Assembly: GCF_002906655.1 (NCBI RefSeq)
Contig: NZ_CP025795.1
Coordinates: 1,674,001-1,738,000 of the forward strand
Reading direction: 5' to 3'
Length of the DNA: 64,000 nucleotides
DNA from: Vibrio hyugaensis
GTDB taxonomy: Bacteria > Pseudomonadota > Gammaproteobacteria > Enterobacterales > Vibrionaceae
The translations under genes were made by a program, and so were the position numbers. Positions 1-8,661 of this stretch are shown here, piece after piece. How positions within the stretch are numbered: the stretch's first letter is position 1; the number at the start of each line of letters is the position of its first letter. The notes under the pieces were generated by a model that was given only the letters and a program-made list of their open reading frames with translations, ran no database searches and was not told the DNA's origin.

Positions 1-1
1 A

Positions 2-757
2 ATGCATGCGAATGAACGTATCGCTTCATTCCTCAATCAGTTTTCTGATACTACCGCTAATACTTATCTCATCCCTGATTTCTTCACCTACAACTTATTA
101 CACTCGCGATGGGATCAAATTGGTCAGGTTCAAACATTAAGTGTTTTCGACACGCCCTTTGCTGGCATTTCCTCATGGGTAAAACGTCTAGAAGATATCG
201 TTTTATCTAGCATCATCTTATTGCTGATTTCTCCTATTTTGCTCGCTATTTCAATCGGTATTAAGCTGACTTCAAAAGGTCCGATAATCTTCAAACAGTT
301 CCGTTACGGGTTAGATGGCCGAAAAATTGCGGTTTGGAAGTTCCGTTCGATGACCACCATGGAACAAGGCAACGATGTAAAACAGGCGACAAAGAACGAT
401 CCACGCATCACGCCTTTCGGTGGATTTTTACGTCGCACTTCCCTCGATGAACTTCCTCAATTTATTAATGTTCTTCAAGGCACGATGTCGATTGTTGGGC
501 CTCGTCCTCACGCAGTATCCCACAATGAAGAATATCGACAAATCGTCGACCGTTACATGCTGAGGCATAAAGTTAAACCAGGCATTACAGGCTGGGCACA
601 AATCAATGGTTATCGGGGGGAAACTGACACCCTAGACAAGATGGAAAAGCGCGTTGAGTTCGATTTGGACTACATCCACCACTGGTCAGTGTGGATGGAC
701 CTCAAAATCATCTTCCTAACCATTTTTAAAGGATTTACAGGTTCAAATGCATACTAA
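2..757 (+). CDS. Initiating sugar-phosphate transferase (WcaJ/VpsL type), 5'-truncated by the window edge
   Basis: This transfers a sugar-1-phosphate to undecaprenyl phosphate, the first step of capsule or exopolysaccharide repeat synthesis at the inner membrane. The visible 251 residues are the C-terminal catalytic half of a bacterial sugar transferase. A single hydrophobic segment lies at about residues 66-88, followed by the KFRSM motif (113-117), the RRTSLDELPQF block (from 144) and SIVGPRPH (163-170). Full-length family members have about 460 residues with extra N-terminal membrane helices, so the true start lies left of the window and the first ATG is probably internal. The stop overlaps the next gene by 11 bases. 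The gene order that follows (barrel, short Wza, Wzc) matches vpsL-M-N-O of V. cholerae and the cps locus of V. parahaemolyticus as I recall them. Confidence 0.9.
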   Translation: MHANERIASFLNQFSDTTANTYLIPDFFTYNLLHSRWDQIGQVQTLSVFDTPFAGISSWVKRLEDIVLSSIILLLISPILLAISIGIKLTSKGPIIFKQFRYGLDGRKIAVWKFRSMTTMEQGNDVKQATKNDPRITPFGGFLRRTSLDELPQFINVLQGTMSIVGPRPHAVSHNEEYRQIVDRYMLRHKVKPGITGWAQINGYRGETDTLDKMEKRVEFDLDYIHHWSVWMDLKIIFLTIFKGFTGSNAY

Positions 758-1973
758 GTCAATCAGCATGAAGAAAGTGCCATCACTACTCGCTATTGCT
801 CTAGGGTCTGCATCCGTTAGCGCCGAGCCTATGGCGTATAAGACCGATTCAGGGATTGAGTTTATCCCTGTCTTAGGGGTGTTTTACGAAGGCAATGACA
901 ATATCAACAAAGCCGATAGTGGAGAAAACATCGAATCGGTCAACATATGGGGTGTAGAGCCAGCCTTACTCGCTAAAATTGAGCGCAATCAGTATCGTGC
1001 AAACTTGCTTTACAAGTTGAGCGCTGGTTTTTCTTCTGATGAGCAGAATAATTACGATGACCACACTTTTCAATTTACCAATTTTTTTGAGTTCAATCGT
1101 CGCAATCGACTCGTCGTTGATTATCAATTCCGTGCCCAGCATGAAGAAAAGGGCGAAGGCTTCTCGGAGGGTCAAGGCACTTTACTGAACGATCCAATTG
1201 AATTTCATCGCAATGACCTGAAAACAAACTATGTGTTTGGTTCCGAGGGTTCAAAAGGCAGATTAGAGTTTGGCCTTGGCTACCGCGATACAACATACCA
1301 AAACTATCGAAACGGTTTGCCAGGTAAACCGCAATCCAAAACCAAATACAACGACTTTCGCTCGCCAAACGCCCACTTAGAGTTTTACTTACGCGCAACA
1401 CCGCGCACTTACTGGCTTGTGGGTACTCAACAAACGACGACAGATTACCGTTCAGATAACCCAGTCGAGCCTTCAAAAGACAACTATTCAGGCTTCTATT
1501 ACACCGGTGCTCAATGGGAAGTGACGGGTAAAACGAAAGGCATCGCTCGCTTGGGCTATCAGGTAAAAAACTTCGACAATGATCAGAGAGAAACCTTTGG
1601 CGGCTTGAGTTGGGATATCGGTCTAGAGTGGCTGCCGCAAGAACAAACCTTATTTACTATCAAAACAACTCAAGCGGCTGTTAGCCCAGATCAGGATGGC
1701 GATTACAACCTTCAAACACGTTACAAATTGGATATGAAACATGATTGGAACAGCTACCTCACAACACGCTTAGGCGCTCTATACCAGCAAGACGACTACA
1801 CCGGAATCACACGAAATGAAGATCGCTACGCCCTTTCGGCAGGTATTGACTATCAAATTAAGCGATGGGTTTTACTACAAGCCGATTGGCGATACCAAGA
1901 CAAAACCTCAAATTGGCAAGGTTACAGCTTTGATCAAAATGTTTGGGCTCTTAGCGCTCGATTTTCTTTATAA
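747..1973 (+). CDS. Outer-membrane beta-barrel protein of the capsule locus (VpsM / beta-barrel porin 2 type)
   Basis: Probably an outer-membrane barrel that helps polysaccharide leave the cell. The N-terminus is a signal peptide (charged start, hydrophobic stretch, cut near SVSA-EP). The rest is rich in alternating aromatic and charged residues typical of beta strands, and the chain ends in a strand with terminal ...ARFSL, as expected for barrel assembly. It resembles the putative beta-barrel porin 2 family. The chosen ATG at 747 overlaps the upstream gene and has ACAGG upstream. An in-frame ATG at 768 (MKKVPS...) is an equally possible start. It sits between the initiating transferase and the short Wza-like gene, the position vpsM occupies. 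The function is inferred from position and fold. Confidence 0.8.
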   Translation: MHTKSISMKKVPSLLAIALGSASVSAEPMAYKTDSGIEFIPVLGVFYEGNDNINKADSGENIESVNIWGVEPALLAKIERNQYRANLLYKLSAGFSSDEQNNYDDHTFQFTNFFEFNRRNRLVVDYQFRAQHEEKGEGFSEGQGTLLNDPIEFHRNDLKTNYVFGSEGSKGRLEFGLGYRDTTYQNYRNGLPGKPQSKTKYNDFRSPNAHLEFYLRATPRTYWLVGTQQTTTDYRSDNPVEPSKDNYSGFYYTGAQWEVTGKTKGIARLGYQVKNFDNDQRETFGGLSWDIGLEWLPQEQTLFTIKTTQAAVSPDQDGDYNLQTRYKLDMKHDWNSYLTTRLGALYQQDDYTGITRNEDRYALSAGIDYQIKRWVLLQADWRYQDKTSNWQGYSFDQNVWALSARFSL

Positions 1974-1985
1974 CAGGGAATGTTA

Positions 1986-2519
1986 ATGAAACTTTTAACC
2001 ACTTTCTTGAGTTTAGTGCTTACGCTGTTTAGCGCGTTCACGTTTGCGACCACTAACGAACAAGATTACCAGTTAGATACTGGCGACACGATTTCGGTAC
2101 AAGTATATGGTGAGGAAGATCTCTCCATCAAAAACATTCTTATCACCTCTGACGGCTACTTTGACTACCCCTACCTTGGGCGTATCAAAGCAATCAATAA
2201 AACCCCAAAACAACTCAAATACGAAATTGAAACTGGCTTAAAGGGTGACTACCTGATTAACCCAAAAGTGATGGTCACTATTAACAGTTTCCGACTTTTT
2301 TACGTAAACGGTGAAGTCAGAAAACCGGGGGGCTTTGAATATCAACCAGGGTTAACCATCGAAAAAGCGATAGCGCTTGCTGGCGGACTGACCGACAGAG
2401 CCTCTCGTAAAAGCATCAACCTTACTCAACACAATACGGGTAAAACCGTGGAAAGTGTCAGCATGCAACGTTCTGTTGAACCTGGTGACATTGTATTTAT
2501 CGATCAGAGCTTCTTCTAA
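1986..2519 (+). CDS. Short Wza-like polysaccharide export protein (VpsN type)
   Basis: Periplasmic polysaccharide biosynthesis/export protein. After a signal peptide (cut near FTFA-TT) come the Poly_export domain (YQLDTGDTISVQVYGEEDL, about residues 27-110) and one SLBB-like domain (VNGEVRKPGGFEYQPGLTI...). At 177 residues it is about half the length of E. coli Wza. It lacks the C-terminal amphipathic helix that crosses the outer membrane, and its signal peptide has no lipobox cysteine. The missing outer-membrane part may be supplied by the preceding barrel protein. ATG 1986 is preferred over ATG 1980 because ACAGGGA (1973-1979) is too close to the latter. Its stop abuts the ATG of the next gene. 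Confidence 0.85.
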   Translation: MKLLTTFLSLVLTLFSAFTFATTNEQDYQLDTGDTISVQVYGEEDLSIKNILITSDGYFDYPYLGRIKAINKTPKQLKYEIETGLKGDYLINPKVMVTINSFRLFYVNGEVRKPGGFEYQPGLTIEKAIALAGGLTDRASRKSINLTQHNTGKTVESVSMQRSVEPGDIVFIDQSFF

Positions 2520-4715
2520 ATGACAGGCAATTCAATGAACGGAACTCATGCAAATCATCCCCCTTCGAATCATGTTGAACTGATTCGATTTGGGCACCAC
2601 TTTAGAACCCTGAAAAAGAACTGGTTAAGCATTCTTGCTTTCACCATCATCTTTTCGCTCACCTGTACTTGGTATATCTATTCAAAGAAGTCGGTATACC
2701 AAGCAACAGCAACCCTCCTCATCCAAGAAGAGCAGAAAAGCGCGCTCTCAATCGAAGAGGTTTATGGTGTTGATACCACCAAGAAAGAGTACTTCCAAAC
2801 TCAAATTGCGATACTGAAATCCAATCACATTGCCGACAAAGTCATCACTCAACTCAACCTAACAAAGCATCCAGAGTTCACCAGCGCTAGCGGTATCAAA
2901 CAGAAAATTGATGAGATAAAAGCGATCCCGTTTGTACAAGATTTGTTGCATGTCGCACCAAATCCAAAAGAAACATCTCAACACAGCAAACCGTACTATC
3001 AAGCACTTCAAACCTTTAAGAGAAAACTTGAAATTGAGCCAGTTCGCAATACCCAACTGGTAAGAATTCGTTTTCGCTCCACTGACCCTCAGCTCGCGAC
3101 AACCGTCGCAAATGCCGTTGGCCAAGCTTATATCGATGCCAATTTCGAAGCGAAACTGGTCGTCACACAAAATGCGGCCACGTGGTTAACCAATAACTCG
3201 CAGAAGTTGGAAGAGCGCCTCAGAACCTCAGAACAAGCACTGCAAGAATTCTTGATGCAAGAAGGACTTATAGACATTAATGGTATCGATGATATCTATG
3301 CCAACGAACTGGAAGAGCTTAACCGTAAACTAAATAGCGCGGTAAACAAACGCATTGAAGCACAAACCTTGATTGAACTCCTTAAGAGGAAGTCCTCTCA
3401 AGATTTGGATAGCTTGTTATCAATCGATGAGTTCGCAAACCAAGCTCAAATTCGCGACTTAAAACTATCCGAAGCGCAAGCAGCTAAAAACGTGTCTGAA
3501 TTGTCACAACGTTATGGCCCAAAACATGACCGTATGATTCAAGCACAAGCACAATTGACTTCGATTCAAGCGAGAACACAGCGACTGATTCGTGAAATTT
3601 CCTTTAGCAAACAGCAAGACTTACTCGCCGCAAAGTCGCAAGAAGATCTATTGAGAGCAGAGTTGGACCGCAAGAAGTCGGATTTCCAAATGCTTGGTTC
3701 CCAGAAAGCACGTTATGAGCAACTCAAACGAGAGGTGGAATCAAATAAAGATCTGTACGAAGCCTTCTTGAACCGCGAAAAAGAAACCAACGCGACGAGT
3801 GATTACAAAAACGTCACGGCGCGATTTACTGACCCTGCGATCGTGCCTCTTTTCCCTATCGCGCCTCAACGCATGAAGCTTGTGTTAATTGCAATGTTCT
3901 TTGGATTGGCAATCGCGTGTGCGCTTGTGATTCTTTTGGAAACGCTTCGCGAAGTCATTCGTACCTCATCAGATGTTCAAGACAAACTCGGAGTAACATG
4001 CCTTGGCACCATTCCAAAAGTCAAAAAACGTAACCTCAGAAAAAGGGGCATTACCTACACCGCTTATTTAGACCAAGATGAAAAACTGTTTAGTGAAGCT
4101 TGCCGCTCAGTAAGAACTTCCCTGTTATTGAGGTTAACAAACACTCAGCAGAAAGTATTACCTTTCACCTCTGCAATACCTGAGGAAGGCAAAACGTCCA
4201 CCAGTATCAACATGGCCGTATCATTTTCCACTATGGAGAAGGTGTTGATCATTGATTGTGACTTACGCAGACCATCACTTGCGAAGCGATTTAACCTACC
4301 GGAGTCAAGTCCAGGACTCACTAACATCCTCACGATGGATACTCCTCTGAGTGAGTGTATCGTTCGAAGTGAAGAGGCAAACTTAGATATATTACCTGCC
4401 GGTATTATTCCACCGAACCCTCAGGAGTTGTTGGCATCAGATCGTTTCGAAAAACTACTTGAGTACCTTAAGAGCAAATACGATCGCATCATCATCGATA
4501 CGCCACCTTTACTCTCCGTGAGCGATGCTCTCATTCTTGGTCAAAAAGCCAATGGTTTGATTACGGTAATCCGTTCCGAATCTACCAAGGCATCGCTGGT
4601 TAACATAGCGTTATCCAAGCAAATTCAACACTCTATACCATCTCTTGGTGTTCTTATCACTCAGGCGAAATCTAAGGAAGGAGAAGCGCTTTATGTCCAA
4701 AAATACGCCTACTAA
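2520..4715 (+). CDS. Wzc-type polysaccharide co-polymerase and tyrosine autokinase (VpsO type)
   Basis: Inner-membrane chain-length regulator and BY-kinase. An N-terminal Wzz domain begins with a membrane helix at about 34-54, followed by a long periplasmic coiled-coil region. A second helix lies at about 453-475, then a cytoplasmic kinase domain with Walker A (SAIPEEGKTS, about 551-560), Walker A' (VLIIDCDLRRP, about 575-585) and Walker B (IIIDTPP, about 657-663). The C-terminus has only three closely spaced tyrosines (YVQKYAY), a modest autophosphorylation cluster. At 731 residues it is of normal length for the family. ATG 2520 follows the previous stop directly; an in-frame ATG at 2535 is possible. 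The following sulfotransferase-like gene starts inside its 3' end. Confidence 0.92.
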   Translation: MTGNSMNGTHANHPPSNHVELIRFGHHFRTLKKNWLSILAFTIIFSLTCTWYIYSKKSVYQATATLLIQEEQKSALSIEEVYGVDTTKKEYFQTQIAILKSNHIADKVITQLNLTKHPEFTSASGIKQKIDEIKAIPFVQDLLHVAPNPKETSQHSKPYYQALQTFKRKLEIEPVRNTQLVRIRFRSTDPQLATTVANAVGQAYIDANFEAKLVVTQNAATWLTNNSQKLEERLRTSEQALQEFLMQEGLIDINGIDDIYANELEELNRKLNSAVNKRIEAQTLIELLKRKSSQDLDSLLSIDEFANQAQIRDLKLSEAQAAKNVSELSQRYGPKHDRMIQAQAQLTSIQARTQRLIREISFSKQQDLLAAKSQEDLLRAELDRKKSDFQMLGSQKARYEQLKREVESNKDLYEAFLNREKETNATSDYKNVTARFTDPAIVPLFPIAPQRMKLVLIAMFFGLAIACALVILLETLREVIRTSSDVQDKLGVTCLGTIPKVKKRNLRKRGITYTAYLDQDEKLFSEACRSVRTSLLLRLTNTQQKVLPFTSAIPEEGKTSTSINMAVSFSTMEKVLIIDCDLRRPSLAKRFNLPESSPGLTNILTMDTPLSECIVRSEEANLDILPAGIIPPNPQELLASDRFEKLLEYLKSKYDRIIIDTPPLLSVSDALILGQKANGLITVIRSESTKASLVNIALSKQIQHSIPSLGVLITQAKSKEGEALYVQKYAY

Positions 4716-5502
4716 TCATACTATGCAGTGGTATCAGCTTCTTAAAAGCCAAGAAACTCCGATCCTTATTTATCAGATGGGCAAGGTGGGTTCGAGTGCG
4801 CTAGAGAAATCCATTCCTAACTCGCTGCATTTGCATGATTTGATGTCAATCGAAGCGGGAAAGCAGATTTCGCCAGTACGAGCGCAACTTCATAAACCAG
4901 TTACGAACCTTGTTAAGCGCACTTTAAAACGAACCATCATGTGCAACATGCTGAAGCGTAAACAGCAGGTGCGTATTATCTCGTTAGTGCGTGAGCCCGT
5001 TGGTCGCAACATCTCAATGTTCTTTCAATCACTGCCGTTTTGGATGGCGGATAAATATCTCAAAGACGACAGCGCCGTGCGCTCAGAACGCCCTCAACTG
5101 CTTCATGAGGCTTTTGAAGAGCATGTTAATCACCAATATCCTCTTGATTGGTTTGATAATGAAATCAAAGCACTCACAGGCATTGACGTGTTTATTCAAC
5201 CTTTTGATCAAGAACTTGGCTATCAGACTTATCAAAATCGCAATTTCTCACTCATGGTTATCCGAATCGACAAGTTGGATCAGTCACAACAAGCTATCAG
5301 TGAGTTTTTGCAACAAGACGTCACCGTCGTCCACGAAAATCAGGCAGACAATAAATGGTACTCACCATTAATTAAGGAATTCAAACATTCCTACCAACCT
5401 AAACCTGAGTTCGTGGAAGAAATGCTGTCCTCCAAATTGACTAAGCATTTTTTTACCGCACCTGAAATCGAAAAATTGAAGACAAAGTATCTACCGGCTT
5501 AA
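4693..5502 (+). CDS. NKWYS-family sulfotransferase-like capsule protein (copy 1)
   Basis: Member of the putative capsular polysaccharide synthesis (NKWYS) family. The sequence shows a sulfotransferase-like phosphate-binding loop YQMGKVGSS at about residues 26-34, a second conserved element LVREPVGRNIS at about 98-108 that fits the 3'-phosphate-binding motif of PAPS sulfotransferases, and the family signature NKWYS at about 220-224. It may sulfate the capsule repeat, which is inference. The start at ATG 4693 is supported by AAGGAG nine bases upstream (4678-4683); longer readings begin with TTG and lack a site. It overlaps the wzc end by 23 bases, so it is translationally coupled. A paralogue lies at 7828-8661. 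Confidence 0.75.
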   Translation: MSKNTPTNHTMQWYQLLKSQETPILIYQMGKVGSSALEKSIPNSLHLHDLMSIEAGKQISPVRAQLHKPVTNLVKRTLKRTIMCNMLKRKQQVRIISLVREPVGRNISMFFQSLPFWMADKYLKDDSAVRSERPQLLHEAFEEHVNHQYPLDWFDNEIKALTGIDVFIQPFDQELGYQTYQNRNFSLMVIRIDKLDQSQQAISEFLQQDVTVVHENQADNKWYSPLIKEFKHSYQPKPEFVEEMLSSKLTKHFFTAPEIEKLKTKYLPA

Positions 5503-5504
5503 CC

Positions 5505-6557
5505 ATGAAAACCAAAATACTTCATATTATCAATGATCTATCAAAGAATGGTGGCGCACAAAAGTTTCTCGTTGATCTCGTAATGGAACATGCTCCCGAG
5601 TATGAGATAAAAGTTCTTGTGCTGTGTGATGACAACGATTACCTGGAGCCATTATCAGCTCAAGGTATCGTATGCTTCAATTGGCAGACACTCTCATTTA
5701 AAGAAAAATGGGCACTATTACGTTGGCCAGATTTAGTCCACGGGCACCTATATCCGTCAATCTACCTTGCTCTGTTGGCGTTTGGAAAAAAACGCATTCA
5801 AACCGAGCACTGTTCACATAACCGTCGCCGTGACTACCCACTATTCAAGTTCTTGGAATACATCCTTTATCGAGGCCATGACCTGACTGTCAGTATCAGT
5901 GAAAAGGTGCAAGAAGAGCTGGTTAAGTTCATGCCCCATTATCAGCACAAATATCGTGTTGTTCATAATGGCGTAGACCTTGCTCGCTTCCCTATGCAAG
6001 TGAGATCGGGCGATCAAGTCGCAAACAAGGACGTGATTAAGATTGGTATGGTCGGCCGACTGCATGAGCACAAGGATCATGACACGCTTGTCCGCTCCAT
6101 TGCTCGATTGCCTGCCAACTATGAGCTGCACCTAGCCGGAGATGGAACAAAACGCAATGAGTTGGAATCGTTATGCCAGCAACTCAATATCATCGAACGT
6201 GTTCATTTTCATGGTGTTGTTTCTGATATCCCTACCTTTCTAACAAAGATGGACATTTACGTGCAGTCATCGCACGTTGAAGGTTTTGGCCTAGCGGCAG
6301 TAGAAGCCATGGCGGCAGGCTTACCAGTGCTTTCTTCGGACGTTCCAGGCCTAGATGAAGTGATGGGTAGTAAGGATTACCTTTTTAGCGTCGGAGACTC
6401 AGAACAACTAACAGAAAAAATTGCTCAGCTTTGCCATTTAAAAGAAGCATACAACAAAGCAAGTGAATACTCCGTCAACCGCGCCAAGCTGTATACAATC
6501 GACAAGTTCCGAGATGGTTACTATGGACTCTACCAGCAACTCTGTACCAGTAAGTAA
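5505..6557 (+). CDS. GT4-family glycosyltransferase of the capsule locus
   Basis: Retaining GT-B glycosyltransferase that adds a sugar from a nucleotide donor to the growing lipid-linked repeat at the cytoplasmic face. The N-terminal half begins LHIINDLSKNGGAQKFLVDL, the usual acceptor-side loop with a GGAQ motif. The C-terminal half carries KIGMVGRLHEHKDHDTLV and the donor-binding block EGFGLAAVEAMAAGLPVL with the E-x7-E signature. At 350 residues it is of ordinary length. It starts two bases after the upstream stop and its end overlaps the polymerase gene, so it is an internal member of the operon. The sugar cannot be told from sequence. Confidence 0.85.
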   Translation: MKTKILHIINDLSKNGGAQKFLVDLVMEHAPEYEIKVLVLCDDNDYLEPLSAQGIVCFNWQTLSFKEKWALLRWPDLVHGHLYPSIYLALLAFGKKRIQTEHCSHNRRRDYPLFKFLEYILYRGHDLTVSISEKVQEELVKFMPHYQHKYRVVHNGVDLARFPMQVRSGDQVANKDVIKIGMVGRLHEHKDHDTLVRSIARLPANYELHLAGDGTKRNELESLCQQLNIIERVHFHGVVSDIPTFLTKMDIYVQSSHVEGFGLAAVEAMAAGLPVLSSDVPGLDEVMGSKDYLFSVGDSEQLTEKIAQLCHLKEAYNKASEYSVNRAKLYTIDKFRDGYYGLYQQLCTSK

Positions 6558-7782
6558 TCGCATTACGTTCCTTGCTGCTGTAATTCTTGCGCTGTTTTTT
6601 GTTCCGGTAAAGGTGGGAGCAGGAGGAATTGCACTCGCTCCTTCCGACATTGCAAGCTTGCTATCACTGGGATTTGTAGCACTCGTGGTCATTGAAGGTA
6701 AAACACAAAAGCTGTTTCACCCTAGTATTGGCTTCTTACTTTTATTTACCTGCTACGTGTTTGTTAACGGCATGCTGAATCGCGTGCCTATCTTTCCACT
6801 CATCACAGAAACCGTTCAGTGGGTTGCGATACTCAGTTTATTGGGCCTGCTGTATGCCTACGGTGTATTTGATGACGAACGAGTAATGGTGTATCTCACT
6901 TATAGCTTGTTGGTCATTTGTTCGTTCGTTGCCGCGTGGCACTTTGCGCAGGGCTACCACAGCGGTTTCAAGCTTCTCGGTGTCAGCAAATACGCTTTTG
7001 GAGTACTTTGCTCCCTACTTTATTTATATCGAAACAGAATTAGGGCTTTTCCCGCCTTAATGTTATTTGCTTTTGTGCTACTGCTTCTGTCACAAGAAAG
7101 AAAAGCTTTGCTGGGCTTCTGCTTGTTAGTCTTGATCGATCAAGTCTTTATCAAGAGATTAATCCGTCAAGCAGTTAGTGAGACTTACACATGGACGCTA
7201 TTACTCGTTGGCACTTTAATTATTTTGGCTACCGTATCAGCCTCTCTTTACTTTGGCTTTGACCAATTAGCCGACAAGCTTGAAATCACCCAAGAAGACA
7301 TCTTATTCGCCAACCAAAGCGAAGCTCGCTGGGTCTCCAATTTACACCGTAAATTGCTGCTTGCTAACGGGCTGGACATCTTGCTGCAACATCCCGTATT
7401 TGGCGTTGGAGCCAAGATGTTACCGAATTATATGATCAGTTATTTCAATTATGATGAATTAGCGATCTATACCCATAACTTCATACTCGACACCTCAATT
7501 GAATATGGGTTACTTGGCATCATCTTGTTGTTTGGCGGTTACTTCCTGTTTATGAAATTTTGTTTCAATACATTGAAAGAAAACAGAAAAAGCTTATTAC
7601 TCTCAATCTACGGCCTGATTATGGTGTTTTTCGTCGCGGTGAACACCACCATCATTTTAATACTTTTACTACCCGTCATGATTAGCAAAAAACGGCATCA
7701 TAGTCATCCGATAGAAAATCAAAAACAACCTGATCATAACGATCAATCTGAATTACCGATTCCGCCAATATCCAACAACTAA
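6523..7782 (+). CDS. Wzy-like O-antigen/capsule polymerase or ligase family membrane protein
   Basis: Polytopic inner-membrane protein of the O-antigen polymerase/ligase type, expected to join lipid-linked repeats in the periplasm. The chain is mostly hydrophobic helices, with a large periplasmic loop before a segment PVFGVGAKMLPNYMISYF...YTHNFILDTSIEYGLLG. That segment fits the HN-containing pattern of the Wzy_C/O-antigen ligase family. The C-terminal tail is short and polar. The start is uncertain: ATG 6523 (GAG nine bases upstream) and ATG 6514 both lie inside the end of the glycosyltransferase gene, and a longer reading from GTG 6463 is unlikely. It sits between two sugar-modifying genes of the capsule operon. 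Confidence 0.75.
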   Translation: MDSTSNSVPVSNRITFLAAVILALFFVPVKVGAGGIALAPSDIASLLSLGFVALVVIEGKTQKLFHPSIGFLLLFTCYVFVNGMLNRVPIFPLITETVQWVAILSLLGLLYAYGVFDDERVMVYLTYSLLVICSFVAAWHFAQGYHSGFKLLGVSKYAFGVLCSLLYLYRNRIRAFPALMLFAFVLLLLSQERKALLGFCLLVLIDQVFIKRLIRQAVSETYTWTLLLVGTLIILATVSASLYFGFDQLADKLEITQEDILFANQSEARWVSNLHRKLLLANGLDILLQHPVFGVGAKMLPNYMISYFNYDELAIYTHNFILDTSIEYGLLGIILLFGGYFLFMKFCFNTLKENRKSLLLSIYGLIMVFFVAVNTTIILILLLPVMISKKRHHSHPIENQKQPDHNDQSELPIPPISNN

Positions 7783-7827
7783 TAACGCCGCGGAACAACG
7801 AATTTAAAGTTATCAAGGATAGGATAA

Positions 7828-8661
7828 ATGAAATATTCAATCTCTCGACAATTTGAAAAAAACCGAGAACTTCAAGCAGACAATTTTGTGTTGGTTTATC
7901 AAATGGGCAAAGTTGGCTCATCTTCCATTGAACACACGCTAGGTGAACGAAAAATTCCGAGCTATCACATCCATACTTTTGATGATCATGAAGAGTTTCA
8001 CATGTATCACAATAAAAAAGATGTGGGTAAGTTCTTCGACTTCAAGAACCGTGCTATGTACCGCCTCGTGCTCAACAAACGAAAGCGCATTCTACAAAAG
8101 CGCGACAATATTAAAATCGTCACTCTTGTTCGCGATCCCATCGCTACGGTATTTTCCCGATTTTTCCAAGACTTACACCTTCAATTTATTGAAGGTAAGA
8201 AAAATGATGCTATTCATCGTGATATGGATGTGACGTACAAGCACATCGAACATTGTTTCGACAACTATATTAATCTGAACTACTTTGCGAACTGGTTTGA
8301 TAACGAGCTAAAACGTAATTTCAATATTGATGTTTTACGCCAAGAAATTGATAACACGCAGCCGTTCTATACATTCAGCAATGAGAAAGCGAGTGTCATT
8401 TTGATCAAATGTGAACAACTTAGCTCGCTCGATAAAGAAATCGGTGAGTTTCTTCACCTCGACGATTTCGTACTCAAAAACAGTAACGAAGCAAAGAACA
8501 AATGGTATTCCAATATCCATCAGTACTTTAAAGAGCGTTACGATTTCTCCAAACTTTTCTACATGTATGACCTTCCTCTTTACCGCCATGTTTATTCTGA
8601 ACAAGAGCGCGAAGCATTCAAAAATAAATGGAAGCAAACATCAGGGACGAAGTCATCATGA
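7828..8661 (+). CDS. NKWYS-family sulfotransferase-like capsule protein (copy 2)
   Basis: Paralogue of the protein at 4693-5502. It has the same P-loop-like QMGKVGSSSIE (about residues 25-35), the same second element LVRDPIATVFSRF and the NKWYS signature at about 225-229. Total length is 277 residues. The two copies diverge elsewhere, so they probably act on different acceptors or positions of the same polysaccharide; that is inference. The start ATG 7828 is preceded by AAGGATAGGAT. The stop overlaps the next ATG in an ATGA arrangement. An alternative is a structural or non-sulfating role, since biochemical proof for this family is thin. Confidence 0.75.
   Translation: MKYSISRQFEKNRELQADNFVLVYQMGKVGSSSIEHTLGERKIPSYHIHTFDDHEEFHMYHNKKDVGKFFDFKNRAMYRLVLNKRKRILQKRDNIKIVTLVRDPIATVFSRFFQDLHLQFIEGKKNDAIHRDMDVTYKHIEHCFDNYINLNYFANWFDNELKRNFNIDVLRQEIDNTQPFYTFSNEKASVILIKCEQLSSLDKEIGEFLHLDDFVLKNSNEAKNKWYSNIHQYFKERYDFSKLFYMYDLPLYRHVYSEQEREAFKNKWKQTSGTKSS

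Noticed and set aside
1093-1476. 127-codon frame on - inside the barrel gene
   Set aside because: Antisense shadow of a supported coding region, without family features.
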